64,000 nt of DNA, taken from the NCBI GenBank assembly GCA_029255685.2, contig CM055311.2, positions 61,717,048 through 61,781,047 of the forward strand, in the 5' to 3' direction. This document shows positions 1 through 11,647 of the stretch, one piece after another. How positions within the stretch are numbered: the first letter of the stretch is position 1; each line of letters starts with the position of its first letter. Both the position numbers and the translations under genes were made by a program. The DNA comes from Silene conica. Its lineage: Eukaryota > Streptophyta > Magnoliopsida > Caryophyllales > Caryophyllaceae. The notes beneath the pieces were generated by a model that was not told the origin of the DNA, did no database searches, and saw nothing but the letters and a program-made list of their open reading frames with translations.

Positions 1-2258
1 TAAGTTCCTAGTAGATGCAAACTTCTTGACTTTTTGTATAAAATGCTCGTTTAGGTAGGACCTTTTTCTATGACAGATTTTCTACTTTTTAATTTAGTCA
101 AAATTTACTGTTGTATGCCTTTAAAATATCGTTGGAATCAACGGATCAGAACCCGATTTATTGAAGTGTTTACACTTCGTATATGGTGAATGAATTGTTA
201 ATCAATTATGTGCTCGCAATATTTTTTATTCTTTTTTTGGGTTATGGGTCATACAGCCATACTGCCTTGGGGGAGATGTCGTGGCAATGGGGCAATGTTA
301 TTATTGTGCTATGTACATGTGCATGTACAACAGTACGGCAGAACAACCAATTAGTTAGTAGTAGATCTAATATCTTTACATGTAGAAAATATTTATACGG
401 TTCTAGATGTAAGGTTTGGGAGGGTTCACTGCAGCACCTGATAGATTTTCTTGAAAGTTCACACCATCTAGGTTACTTGGACTATTCTAACCCTGTTTAA
501 TACTTATTATGTTAACACGGATTTTAGGTAATCTTGTTCGGACACTGTATGGCTAGTAAGTTATCAAAGCTTTTGAAAGTTTCACGGTAACATATTTGGT
601 TAGGTGCATTCATAGCACACCGATCTTGGACAAGCTGGGACGAATGAATCCAAGATCAGATGTCAAACTGTAAAAAAGCAACACCATGGCAATTGAGCGT
701 ACATAAATTTAAAGCAAATACATCAAAATTTTTACGGAAATGATCTAATCTTAGTACTTGGAGGTTGTCTTGTCTTTCAACTCTCTTCTGTTTTACGAGT
801 ATTTAACTTTATGGTTTTCATGTTTATTTAACCTATATGTTGTATATGAGAGGATGGTGCCGAGACTCAGTTCCACCCTTGTGACGCCATCGCATTTTGC
901 TTTTGAGTAACTGTGTTTTGGAGTTTACTTGGTTTTGTCAGCTCTCTTATTGAAATGCCTTTATCCCCTGCAGGTCACGACTATCATGAAACATAAACAC
1001 AACATGCTAGTATTGTAAGATTTGTAACCTGGAATGTTCCTGGAATGAGCAAGTGAGATAGTACTCTTATTTGCTGATTTGTAAAGTCACGAGGCCAAGC
1101 AATAAATAAGCTAAATGTGTAAGAATTCTCAGATTGACTTGATTTAAATGCTTTTCTTTTGACTTCTGCATATTTAATTGTGATGCTAGATTTTTTTGAG
1201 ATTTTATTATGTACAAATTTTCATTTAAGATGACATTATCGTCTTAAGTTTAAGTCGGGTCAAGTACCATACACCGTCACCTCCAAGGCTCCAACCTCCA
1301 AGTAGCTGCGGACCACCACCACTTTCACCCCTAGCCGTGTTCGACTCTTGTCGCTTACACCCTAAGCCATTACCGACTATTTTGGATTAATAATAATGTG
1401 ATTAGAGTATGCATACTTTTCATGTAATTGTTGGGAGATTACAAGAACATGTCATTTTCTAGCGATTTAGGGCTGGCTTAAAAGTGTTAAGTGCTATTTT
1501 TAGCGCTTAGTTAAAGTACAAGTACTTAGTTTGGATGGTGATATAAGGTGATTTTGGACGAAAACGACATATCTATGTGTTTAGGGTCATATGATGATTA
1601 TTGAAGGATATGTGTATATTTGGAGTAATTTGGTAATATTTTGGAGCGGAGATGACTAAGTGATGTGCTAGTTTGGTGATTCGATTGATTATTATGTGTT
1701 GATGTGCAAATAGGTTAGGTTGTTCACTTTCTTATGAAGTATGATATACTTCTTGAGTTCGTTCATCTCATCCAATATGTTATAGTTCACTTTGATATAT
1801 ACTTATGAGATTAAATTAAGAATTAATTATGCACTTTCATTTACTTTGTACCGTGACAATTGTTGACGAAGCCAATTCACCGATAAGATGGTGGCATGCC
1901 AACATGAAGAATGACCGGAAAGAAGGGGGAGATGGAATTTATGTTTATTAACATCATGTAAGTTTACTTAACGTTATATACGTTAGTGAGTACTCAAGTT
2001 CCAAGGGCATTTAGCCAAACATTATAGTTACGAATGCTAAGTGGAATTTTCATAATTCGATACGTGACTCACTTCAATACTGATAAGTGAAGAAAGAGTC
2101 GGTGGTGACTTGTGAAGATGGGGAGAGAGATGAAGATACATTTGTGTTTAAGTAGTCTTGTAGGACGGGATTTCTTCAACTAAGAATTTGTAGTGCAACT
2201 GTGCAAGAGAGTCACCACACCAAGTGGTTCATTAAAGTATTGCATATTTGCATTGCAG
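1..2258. other. Non-coding stretch, no gene recognised
   Basis: I see only short open frames without family resemblance. A sequence at 979-1020 follows a good splice acceptor (ccctgcag) and runs into a stop, so it could be part of an intron-rich gene that starts left of the window. Nothing else here can be supported. Confidence 0.4.
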
Positions 2259-5200
2259 ATTTGCAGGCTGTGGTTTGTTCTTGGCTGAAAGACTTTTTGT
2301 ATCCGGTGTACGTCTTTTGTGGTACGTCAGATACCATAGGTCTTATGTCTGTAGTACTGCTTAGTCCTTATTAATACAAGCTTTCTTGTCACATGTATTT
2401 GTCATCCTTTTTCATTATTAAGAGTTGGACCCGTTCCTTTGTTTTCTGGGCATTATTAATTTATACGAAGTACTATGTATATGTGCTTTCTTAATTCTTT
2501 TTTGTCATTTTTCAAGTCTACTAATTTCTCAACCACTCATTGTCTTTAACAAAATAGTATTTGGGGGATTTCCCAGAATTGCCAAATCTCGACCAAATAG
2601 GTTTTGGTAATACTTTCATATATACCTGTATGTGCTGTTAAATTCGCATTTCACGACCAAGTTCTAATGAAAGACTTTGATGGATGGTTATTACAATTTA
2701 CAACCATGTTTTTAGTTAGAATAGAACCAAGCCACCGTGCCCTGCTCATGCTTAACTGTCGGAAAGCTGACTTTTTAATCATTTTTTATGCTTATCTAAT
2801 TATGGGCATTGGGCAATACCTTTGACTTTCACAAAGTGTCAGCATGACAGGTATAATACATTGATATTAGGGGTTTACTTTGTGTATATAATGTCAAAGT
2901 TCACTCTAAGCTCGGCATTGTACAATGCATGACTAAATGTCAACTCTAATATGTGATTTTGCCTACGTGTCTAATTATTTTGTAATGAGATTTGACTTTC
3001 TTCTCATATTGCTCTCCCTAAGTTATTGGTCGTACAGTCGTATTCTGGCAAATGTATGTGAATCTGTAGAATAATCGGAACGTGGAAATGTGGTATGACT
3101 AGGTCGTCTAATGTAAGTTTTGTCGAAAGAAACTGTTATGGCTGTTACATTAGAATTGCATATCACTATTAGAGGTTATAATCGTTGTATGTTTGATAGT
3201 TTAGTTTTTACACATTAAGAATTCGAATTTCACCTTTTCAAGTTGTAAATTGGAATCGAGATATCTGACTCGAGTAATGTCTAACTAATTTTTTTGGACA
3301 AGATTACTCAAATTAGCTTGAACGATTAATTTGCTTTCATTTTGTGCGCGCAATATCTAGGAACTATTGAAGCACTTGGGTAATGCTGTTGTTGTTGCAA
3401 TCTCCCAGAATTGGGTGGACTATTTCACACGAATAATCAAGTAGGTATTGTTTGCTGTAAACTTATTTTGTTACTTAGGTACAATCATGTTTGTTGCTCC
3501 ATCATTCATCATTGTACTAACATGAAATTCTATCTTTATATATCCTGATCTCCTATGCAATTCATGACAAGTTTGCTTACAAGAACAAGCATAAGTTTTA
3601 CTGACATATATATGTGCTACTGTCAGGTTTCGACCCTTCAATCATTTAAAGTTGCCGCTCAGGTTGTGGAAGGTGAAAAATTTGTAAGTAAGGCTTATTC
3701 CTATTCCAGATTTTTAAAGTCGTTATGTAATTTCGTACTAGTGGTACCAATTATGTGGAGTATTATTTGCTGTTAATGCCTGACTCGATCATCTACATGA
3801 AAATCTACAATACTGACTCGCTTGTCGTACAACATGACACTTTAAGCCGAAACATGTACTCTCTTTGTCTGGTTCATTTGTTTACCTTTGATTAAAATGC
3901 CCCCTCACAAAGAACAAAGAAGGTAAGGAAATGATCGGGACGGAGGGAGTAAATCTTTTTCATGAAAATAGTTACTACAGCCCTCTAACGCACGCCTCAC
4001 ACTTGCAGCCAACGCAGCCTAACATCGGTGAATGCCTGAATAGATCCTTTACCAATTATATATTTATATGGAGTTGGTTTTCAGAAATTACTAGTGTAAA
4101 AACTCATACGCATCAGGTGCTTTGCAGAACAGTATGTTTATCATCTGAAACCATCAGCCGTGTTCTATCTGTTGGATAGACGATAAACGTGGGTAGTTTC
4201 CTATGTTTCATTACTCCTTCCGGTTATTCTGGCTTCAGTAACCTGCTTTCTTCCTTTCACCCAACTATTAACTCTCTGTAAAGTTTAAAAGGTTCCTTTG
4301 GCGCTAGCAGACGAGGTTGTTAAGGTAGAACTGTTGATTTTATTTCTACTCCATGTAATATAGCTAGGATATGATAGTGAAGGTAAATAGGTAAGAAACT
4401 ACCATTGTTACTTTGTTGTTTCAATAGGGTTCAAGACATGTTTCTTTCAAGGTGAAATGGGGACATGTTAGGTTATGGAAGATGGATAGAAAAGTGATGT
4501 TGATGTTAGCGTGTTACAAGTCACTCTTCAGCCATTTTCAATTGCACTTTTTTCTGATATTATTTGTACTAAGAGCGTAGTCGTGATAGTTATATACTTA
4601 TATAGTAGTAGACTCGGTACTTCTCTTGGTTAGACTGTTGTTTTTCGTAAAATTATATTTGCGAACCGTAAAAGCTCTTAAAGGCATGGATTTGGCACTG
4701 CTTGGTCCGAATGTGTGTTATTTGTTGGAAAAAAAGTGAGATGTGTTTGTTGTGACTCATTAATCTTGTTCAAGGTTAACAAGATTTTGTAAGAATGTTG
4801 GCTGTGTCCTAATTTGTGGTTGGTCTTCTCAACTATTAATTTTGAGGGTTCAGTAAACCAAAAAATGGAAGCTTGTTATGGTAATGCAATACCTTAGCTA
4901 TACTCTGGCGCATTGGCTTGTAGGAACGAGGTTCTCGTCTATGTCCGAGGAATAGGCAATCACTTTGTTTATGCTTGGAATGGTTGTTTTCTGGATTTTT
5001 TGTTTGCTAAAATTGGGCGATTCAAAGTGAATTAGATAATATTTCTTCTAGGGGATCAAACTTTTATACAATTGATTTCAGTTGAGGACCTGTTGCTAAT
5101 AATTTGTACTTTTCTTTTTACTGTATCTAATAGAAAGAAAAAATCATCAAGAGCTATCCTTGTGATACTTGCCAAAAAAGGCAAATATCTTCATAGAAGT

Positions 5201-5657
5201 TTCCCTGCACTATTTTCTAATGTAAGATCTGGACTTATTACCATCACCTATGTTATTTCTTATTCGATTTGATGAGCCTTTTGCGGGTATTGATATGTGG
5301 TGGTTCTGACGGCGTCGATTTGTCTATTATTAAGAGCTCCTACTATCTGAGTGTCCTACATTGACAAAATAAGGTGGGAGTTCACTTCTTTATAAACCAA
5401 TAAGTTACTCCGCCTATCACAAATTAGTTTTAGTATGGAACCTTCTTGAGCTCATGAAGTGGTTTCTCTCTCCTCCTTATACTATTGTTGTAGTGATTAT
5501 GGTCATTTCGATTGTCAGCCCATCATAATTATTGTTTACCTGTTAATACCTCAAGCTTTTCCTTTATCAAATTTGAAGTTTCAAAGATGTGGAAAATAAG
5601 AGGGAAATATATGAACTTCATTCAACAAGTAAAAAGTGCTTTAGACAAGGGGAACAG
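2259..5657 (+). CDS. Candidate exons of an unidentified multi-exon gene
   Basis: I do not recognise this gene. Five blocks look like exons because they are open and flanked by splice-like sites. They are 2259-2305 (peptide LQAVVCSWLKDFLYP), 3361-3440 (ELLKHLGNAVVVAISQ followed by NWVDYFTRIIK), 3627-3683, about 5134-5220 (ILVILAKKGKYLHRSFPALF) and 5519-5657 (MWKIRGKYMNFIQQVKSALD). The first three share compatible phases: 2259-2305 ends in phase 0, 3361 opens in phase 0 and ends in phase 2, and 3627 reads on in that phase. Acceptors are tgcattgcag, caatatctag, ctactgtcag and cgattgtcag; donors include gtaggt, gtaagt and gtatcg. No conserved domain is evident, and the phase from 5519-5657 does not give the better frame of the exon at 6751. 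It could be an intron-rich gene ending at 6870, or chance open blocks in a gene relic. Confidence 0.25.
3857..3951. mobile_element. Small Stowaway-like MITE
   Basis: The right end reads gatcgggacggagggagta, the classic Stowaway terminal sequence. The left end (tactctctttgtctggttc) is its diverged inverted partner, and the homology continues inward (catttgtttacctt against the complement of aaggtaaggaaatg). TA borders fit the TA target preference of the Tc1/mariner group. At about 95 bp it is internally minimal and non-coding. Confidence 0.7.
3952..5133. other. Intergenic or intronic sequence
   Basis: Mostly A+T-rich non-coding sequence. A weak candidate exon lies near 4130-4190: open frame ending in the peptide AVFYLLDRR and a stop, after gtgctttgcag. 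I could not decide between its reading frames, so no gene is called. Confidence 0.3.
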
Positions 5658-5741
5658 GTATCGAAATTTTCTCTTGATTGCCATAGATCCTTTGCTTTTT
5701 TCTGTATAGGAGTAACAGGAAGCAAGCCTAGAAGTGAGAGT

Positions 5742-6357
5742 AAGGGTATGTTTGGATAGCAAAAGAGGAGGGAAAGGGAGGGGAGGGAAGGGGAGGGGGA
5801 ATGAGAAGTGGGTGTTTGGATACAATGGTGTGTTTGGATTGAAGGATTTGGAGGGAAATGGAGAGGAGGGCCTTGGAAGGATGAAAAATACATTGTTTGG
5901 TTAGCAAAATGAAAGTAGAAGGATTTGGAGGGAAGGGAAAATGAATCCCTCAATTTCCCTCCTACAAGGCAAATTCTTTCCCACCAACATAGGCAAAATT
6001 TGGAGAGAAAATCAACTCCTCCATTCTCCCTCCCCTTCTCTTCCTTTCTTTTCCCTCCTTTTTTGCTATCCGGGTGTGTTTGGATAGCAAAAAAAGGAGG
6101 GAAAGGGAGGGGAGGGAAAAGGAGGGAAAAGAAAGGGAGAGAAGGGGAGGGGAGGAAGAATAGAGGAGGTGATTTTCCTTCCAAATTTTTCCTTTATTGA
6201 AGAGAAAATAAATTGGCTTTAAGAGGGAAATGGAGGGATACATTTTCCCTTCACTCCAAACCCTTCCACCTCCATTTTGCTAACCAAACAATAGATTTCT
6301 CATCCCTTCAAATCACTCCCTTTTCTTCCAAATCCCTCAATCCTAATACACCCTAAA
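5742..6357. mobile_element. Composite foldback element with purine/pyrimidine arms
   Basis: The left end reads agggtatgtttggatagc and the right end, complemented, reads tttagggtgtattaggatt, so the ends are inverted. Inside, GA-rich tracts (5760-5960, 6085-6170) alternate with CT-rich tracts (5990-6065, 6245-6350). Further copies of gtgtttggat at 5812, 5830 and 6076 suggest two related elements inserted end to end or one into the other. No coding capacity: the open frames across it are low-complexity Pro/Ser/Leu translations of the tracts. Confidence 0.6.
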
Positions 6358-6750
6358 GGTTGGTGTAGGATTGTAGCTATTATGTGCCCCAAATTAGAAT
6401 GCCGGAGACTAGATATTCATGGTTTGTCGGTACAAATAAGGTGTAAAATGAAGAGGATTAACTGATGAAGGTCACAAGTCATTAGTAACAAGTCACAAGG
6501 AGAAGACTGAAGACATGTATACCGTGTCCAAAGCTTGCAGTCGAGTCTGACTACATAATTGGGAATTAACGTTAGCCAAATGTGCTATTGGGCTATGCCA
6601 GTTGGCACCTTGTAAATATTTCTTATGCAAACTTCCCAATGACTGTACCTTATATATGTACATCTCATCTGATATAAGTATGACCAACATAGGTTCTTGT
6701 GGTTGTCATTTTTTCTCTATAATCATGCCCGTCCGATATATTATCTGCAG

Positions 6751-6870
6751 GACTTTCTTTTTGTGCTTGTGGCGCTTGGATTTGTACTACATGTTACATG
6801 GAGGAGCTGGAAGGAAAAAAGCAGTGCAGATAAGCTACTGGTACTAAGGTATGCTTTATTGCAACTGTAG
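6751..6870 (+). CDS. Candidate last exon, C-terminal membrane anchor
   Basis: A strong acceptor (ttatctgcag) is followed by 39 open codons and a TAG stop. The peptide begins DFLFVLVALGFVLHV, a convincing transmembrane helix, followed by a basic/polar stretch (TWRSWKEKSSADK) and a short end. That is how a tail-anchored or single-pass membrane protein would finish. It could be the 3' end of the gene suspected upstream, but the phase of the exon at 5519-5657 would force a different, less protein-like frame, so an intermediate exon or a different gene is possible. No family is recognised. It lies 308 bp from the stop of the convergent transporter gene, leaving room for two 3' UTRs. Confidence 0.33.
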   Translation, partial: DFLFVLVALGFVLHVTWRSWKEKSSADKLLVLRYALLQL

Positions 6871-7177
6871 GAAACGGAGGACTGACGTGGAATATTTTCC
6901 AAATTGATCTAGCGGGTAGTAACTGCAGTAATAACGTCTCATAAATTCAGTGAGATTTGTGTTATTAACAATTTTACATACAATGGTGGTGTAATTTGGT
7001 GTAAATTAACAAATATACAACTTAAAAAGCACGTCACAAGAGGGAAATTGATGCTAACGGGTGTTGAACATCGGTCACAAGTACCAGTTCCAATGAGTTG
7101 CAGATATCAGCATTTAGAAGCAATTTGTATTGTGTATCTCTTTCAATCTGTTCCGTATGTTCCTATGCCATATCTTA

Positions 7178-8863
7178 TTATATCCCTGGTGCCGGCAAAA
7201 GTGGATCTTTTGATTTAGGATCTTGTTCTACCCTTTTTGAAAATGATAGAGCCCAGTAGAGAGCCCCTGCAGAGAAGAAACTTATAAACCAAGCATTGTT
7301 GTAAATGGTTATGAATAATTCAGGAACAGAACCTAATATCCCAACTTTCTGTAAGAATCCCGGCACCACCGGCAAAATTCCAACAATCAAAGCGGTCATG
7401 GCAGCCAAGTTATAACCTCCTGCATAATAGTACCTTCCTTTTTGACTTAGTGTATATAAATCCTTCACATTGAGCTTCATTTTCTTTATAAGATAGTAAT
7501 CTGCCAACATGATTCCTCCTATTGGACCTAATAATGCAGCGTAGCCAACAAGCCAGGTGTACACAAAACTCTCACTTGACTTGAGTAATCTCCATGGTTG
7601 AAAGACTATACCTAGTAATGCTGTCAAAAGAGCTCCCTTTCTGAATGTAAACTTTGATGGGCTAAGATTGACGAGTGCATTTGCAGGGGCCACGACATTC
7701 GCAGCAATGTTAGTGGTTATTGTGGCAAGGCTGATCCCAATGATTGCCAGGATCATGGTGGTTGCCCCACCAATTGCCCCAAGGAGCTCGATGGGACTCG
7801 AGATCACTCGGCCGAAGATAACCATGGTAGAAGAGGTGACAGCCAACCCAACAAAGGTAAATAATCCCATGAATATAGGCAACCCTGATTGACCTATGAT
7901 TTGATCCTTTTGGGTTTTCGCATATCTTGTAAAATCGGGGATGTTTAGGGCAAGTGGGGCCCAGAAGCTTATGTTTGCTGTAAGAGAAGGGAAGAAGAGT
8001 GCCCAAAACTGAGATGTAGAAAGCTTTGATGACATTGAAAGCATATGGCCTAAACCACCTGCATTAACATATGCCCATATAAGAAGGCATGATGTTAAAA
8101 CTATCAAGATTGGAGCTGAGTATTTTTCGAGTTCTCTAATTCCTTCCATTCCATTCCAAACTATCGCCAATTGCGCCACCCAAAAAACTATGAAACAAGA
8201 GAATTCAATGGGAGAAGTGCCTAACCAGTGCAAGTTTTGTGACATTGCTGATTGTTTAATTGAGTTGGGTAATAACAGAAATATAGCTTCCCCACCAATC
8301 CACGTCTCAATGCCATACCAACCACACCCAACCAATGCTCTAAGAAGGGTGGGCACATGAGCCCCTCTAATCCCGAAGGATGATCTGGCTAGCACCGGAA
8401 ACGAGATACCGTACCTGGCCCCGGGTTGGCCAGTGAGGATAAGTGGGATAAGCAAGATAATGTTAGCAGCGACGACAGTGGCTATCCCTTGCCACCAAGC
8501 CATGCCTAAGTCAGCTAGGCTACCAGCTAAGTAATAAGATGGGACACCCACCACCAATCCAATCCAAAGACTAGCCATTTCCCAGCCGGAAAATGTGCGT
8601 TGACTTTGGGTGGTTGGTTTGAGGTCATCATTTGTAAGAGTGGGGTCCAAATCGAAGTCAAAGTTGTCAGGTAGGGAGCTTGATATGGGATTGTTTGACG
8701 CCATTATAGGAGTGACTACAGAACATGGTCTGCAGAGAGTAGTGGAGTTGAATTTGAAGGGTCTTGGGAGGGTGGTCGATGTGTTGATCCGGCGTGTGGG
8801 TTGTTGAAGGGAAGACTGATGGGGAGGGAGATGGAGGTGTAGGTTAAAACACCTGGACACCAT
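7178..8863 (-). CDS. PLUTO: Plastid nucleobase transporter, NCS1 family (PLUTO type)
   Basis: Single-exon gene of 561 codons. The protein belongs to the nucleobase:cation symporter-1 family. The Arabidopsis homologue (At5g03555, PLUTO/NCS1) sits in the plastid envelope and moves uracil and purine bases, feeding pyrimidine breakdown and salvage. Residues 1 to about 53 are rich in Ser, Thr, Pro and Arg and poor in acidic residues, fitting a plastid transit peptide; a second Met at 54 could start a shorter form. The membrane domain opens at about residue 93 with [19 protein letters not shown], followed by the conserved loop [20 protein letters not shown] (148-167) and [13 protein letters not shown]. 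About twelve hydrophobic segments follow, as the family requires, and [10 protein letters not shown] is the usual NCS1 motif. Length and ends are normal and no frame break is seen. The next clear gene on the right (mTERF) is on the opposite strand and unrelated. Transport specificity is inferred from the family. Confidence 0.94.
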   Translation of the reverse strand: MVSRCFNLHLHLPPHQSSLQQPTRRINTSTTLPRPFKFNSTTLCRPCSVVTPIMASNNPISSSLPDNFDFDLDPTLTNDDLKPTTQSQRTFSGWEMASLWIGLVVGVPSYYLAGSLADLGMAWWQGIATVVAANIILLIPLILTGQPGARYGISFPVLARSSFGIRGAHVPTLLRALVGCGWYGIETWIGGEAIFLLLPNSIKQSAMSQNLHWLGTSPIEFSCFIVFWVAQLAIVWNGMEGIRELEKYSAPILIVLTSCLLIWAYVNAGGLGHMLSMSSKLSTSQFWALFFPSLTANISFWAPLALNIPDFTRYAKTQKDQIIGQSGLPIFMGLFTFVGLAVTSSTMVIFGRVISSPIELLGAIGGATTMILAIIGISLATITTNIAANVVAPANALVNLSPSKFTFRKGALLTALLGIVFQPWRLLKSSESFVYTWLVGYAALLGPIGGIMLADYYLIKKMKLNVKDLYTLSQKGRYYYAGGYNLAAMTALIVGILPVVPGFLQKVGILGSVPELFITIYNNAWFISFFSAGALYWALSFSKRVEQDPKSKDPLLPAPGI

Positions 8864-9220
8864 TGTGATTACAGCCTAGTAGGTTAGTTGAGTGGAAGAG
8901 TTGTTGGAAGGTGTGGTTGAGGTATTGTGATTGGGATAGTTGATGTGTGGCTGTTTATGCTTGAATTGTCATATTCATTCACTTTAATGGAGTTGTAATG
9001 TTGTATGATTGTATTTCAATGATCAATGATTCCGTTAAGAGGGTATCTCGTGGTTTGTGTTCAATGATTCTCTTTCCACTGGCAGTTAATTCCATAGAAA
9101 GCAATTCAATCAATAACAAAATAGCCATTTGAATAATCATCTACTGTACCCTACCACTCATAACAACGAGACTACACACAACTCATCACACCATAATACA
9201 ACATTAAACATGATTTTAGA
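8864..9220 (-). promoter_or_regulatory. 5' flank and likely promoter of the transporter gene
   Basis: The sequence just upstream of the minus-strand start codon is the only place for the 5' UTR and core promoter. I see no unambiguous TATA box, and no other gene lies in the interval. Confidence 0.35.
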
Positions 9221-9995
9221 CATTTCACACGAATTTTACTCTTTCACATACACTTTTTACATTTTTACCCTTGTCATTTTTCTTTTTCCTTCCCCCAATT
9301 GATTTATCTTCTCCTTTCCATCGTCGGCTTCACCACCAAGTCCACCTCCATTCACACCCTCTTATTATGGTCAGTCCAATTGCCAGCCAACGATTCTACG
9401 GTCAACCCCACTCAGGCTGACCTTGCTTCTCTTCTCTGACCGATCATTTTGTTGTTGAAAAAAAAAGAGTAAAAAAGGACAATATTCATGACTCAGTGCT
9501 ATTCATAATCATAATTTCTATGCCTTTTATGCTGTATTACCATTGTACTTCACTAATGTTTACGGTTAATATTAGCCAATTAAGAATGTTTCAAGAAATC
9601 TGGCCGTTATTGACTAAGCGTTTTCGGGTACTTGGCATTAAAATAATGGGGATTCAAACGGCAATCCCATTCACAAGAGCAAGAAGATAAGGATGCAATA
9701 CATCCAATTTTGGGTTTCGAGCTAACGTCGGCATGTTTATTGAATCATAGTGTCTTGCTCCCAAAATTTTGTATAAACCCTACTAATTTCAATAACACAT
9801 ATTAATAATTGTTAAATAACAAATTATTTTATTAATTGGAGAAATATTATCCATTATTCAAGTTTTTAATTGGATTCAATTTTAGAGAGTAAAGTAAGAT
9901 GGAAGACTTGATTGGTCTAGGTTTAGAAAAAGGTATGATGCGGAAAAATAATGAAAAAATGTATATGAAAGAGTAAAGTTCGTATGTGAAAAAGT
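9221..9995. mobile_element. Possible foldback/MITE element with about 50-bp inverted ends
   Basis: The left end (9221-9270, containing ttttactctttcacatac) matches the complement of 9941-9995 (containing gtatatgaaagagtaaag) with scattered mismatches. The internal sequence has no coding feature. I could not find a clean target-site duplication, so the limits are approximate. Confidence 0.4.
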
Positions 9996-10077
9996 AATTC
10001 CGTTAATTTAATGTGATGAATCCAATTTATCCTAATCAAATTGACGGCAACAACAAGAACCCAAGTCTACCATTCAT

Positions 10078-10443
10078 CTAAACATAACTTTGACAGATAA
10101 AAAATGGTCGAGGAAAACGCGATCGAGAGTATTCTCTGTCCAGAATCCTAATGGACTTATCAGGAAGACTTTTGGACCACGACTGCGTGAGGCTCGTGCG
10201 CTTAGTGGGAACCACCCTGCACCAAATGACGTTTTCTAAGTCGAACATCTTCATGTGGCTCTCGTAGGACGCGAGGTGATCCCTTGGGTCTTCCATTCTA
10301 TGGAACTGAGTGGAGGGAATCATCATCTTCGACATCGAGATCTTTATAATTTTTGTGTTTTGTGGATTATGTAATGGAGGACGATGAACGTCCTCTCTTG
10401 CCACCTTTAGAGGTCGTCCCTCCTTGATAAGGCAAGTGAACAT
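10078..10443 (-). pseudogene. Ty3/gypsy gag fragment
   Basis: A 121-codon open frame contains MEDPRDHLASYESHMKMFD and then CRVVPTKRTSLTQSWSKSLP. This is the pattern of the retrotransposon gag capsid domain (usual family form: DPRDHL...Y...M, then CR.FP..L...A..W...LP). Only the start of the domain survives, and there is no zinc knuckle, protease or RT nearby. It is a relic of a gypsy element whose remaining parts are not in the window, unless the decayed LTR at 10.6-10.8 kb belongs to it. Confidence 0.62.
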
Positions 10444-10599
10444 CGATCTTTGTAGCTCCTTAGTGTTGGTCCTCTTGAAAGATGGTTCCTAGGACCTGGT
10501 GTAATACTCGTCCTTTTTAAGATCTATATTCGTCTTGAGTAAGGCGAAGACCAAAGGAAGTATGTCCTATCTCTAGAATCAATGGTAAGTTGTGTGTGT

Positions 10600-10860
10600 T
10601 AAGGCAAGTAGCTGAGACTCAGGAGCGTGACTTGACCGAGTTGGCATCACTCGACCGAGTGCCTATCTGAATCGACCACGTGGATTGAGTGTAGTCGGTC
10701 GAGTCGGGTTGTTACTGGTTCGGAAATCGATTTAAATATGAAGAGAATGGGTCGATGGGTCATTTCATTCCTTCTCTAAAACTTTCTTAATTAACTGACT
10801 AGTGAAGACTGAAGAGTTAAGAACGATTGAACACCCAAGAGTGGGGTGGGGGGATTATGT
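10600..10860 (+). repeat. Decayed LTR fragment with CTCGACCGAG boxes and TATA-like site
   Basis: Boxes at 10631-10640, 10649-10660 (actcgaccgagt, a perfect palindrome), 10672-10680 and 10694-10703 lie just upstream of a TATA-like tttaaatatg (10731-10740). The same arrangement occurs in the LTRs at 23.5 kb and 36.1 kb, so I read this as a U3 promoter fragment of an old LTR retrotransposon. Confidence 0.4.
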
Positions 10861-11495
10861 GACCTTTTAAAAATTTTATGGATTACTTGAATGCAAACTT
10901 GAGATACTTAATTAGTTATAAGCTCACAAAATAAATAGCAGGTCCAAGCAACCATAGGGGAGGCTGTTGCACAGAACTAGTAAAGAAATGCGAGGAATGA
11001 GTAAAGAAACGAGTAAATGATTAAACAAACGATGTTTTAAAAATTGGTTCAGCTCCTACTCCGGAGCCTACCTCCAACCGTTATTTTATTACTTGTTAGA
11101 TAGTTACTCAAACCTAACTAAACCTCTCACAATGAAAATAACTCGCCAACCTACTCTGCTTGCATTTCATTAAAGCTACTCCGCTTCAAGATTCTGACTC
11201 AAACTTAAAGCTACTCCACTCTAAGAGTTTTAAGCTTCTATCTCTTTGGTTTACACGATCACAGTCTCAAAGGTTCATAAGAACATGAAGATTACAATGA
11301 AGATCTAAACACGAGAATCATTGAACATACTCTTAGTCATTAGCAATGCGAACTAGTACTTGGAGATCACGATCTTTTGGAAAACAAGTGAAGACTTTTC
11401 AAAACAGAAAACGTTTTACAAATAATTGATGAACAAAGCCTTAAATGCTTGAAATGATTTGCAAATGTTTTACAATAAATATTCTAGAAGTCTTG
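10861..11495. other. Repeat-like non-coding sequence
   Basis: No reading frame of interest. The text (cctactccggagcctacctc; several ctactcc boxes) resembles retrotransposon-derived sequence, and similar style resumes at 13240, on the far side of the nested insertion, but I cannot assign it. Confidence 0.3.
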
Positions 11496-11647
11496 CTAAG
11501 GTATAAGGTATGAGTTTGGAATGAGGCAAATCCATACCATGTGTTTGTTTAGCAAATTTGAGGGTCTCATACTCATATCTCAAATTCATGTGGTATGAGT
11601 TTCTCATACCCAGGGGGGAGGGTGGGTATGAGATTGATACCCATAAG

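Noticed and set aside
4210..4230. Another Stowaway end (tactccttccggttattctgg)
   Set aside because: No inverted partner was found within a reasonable distance.
5618..6184. 188-codon minus-strand frame
   Set aside because: It is a Pro/Ser/Leu-rich translation of the purine/pyrimidine tracts in the foldback element, with no domain.
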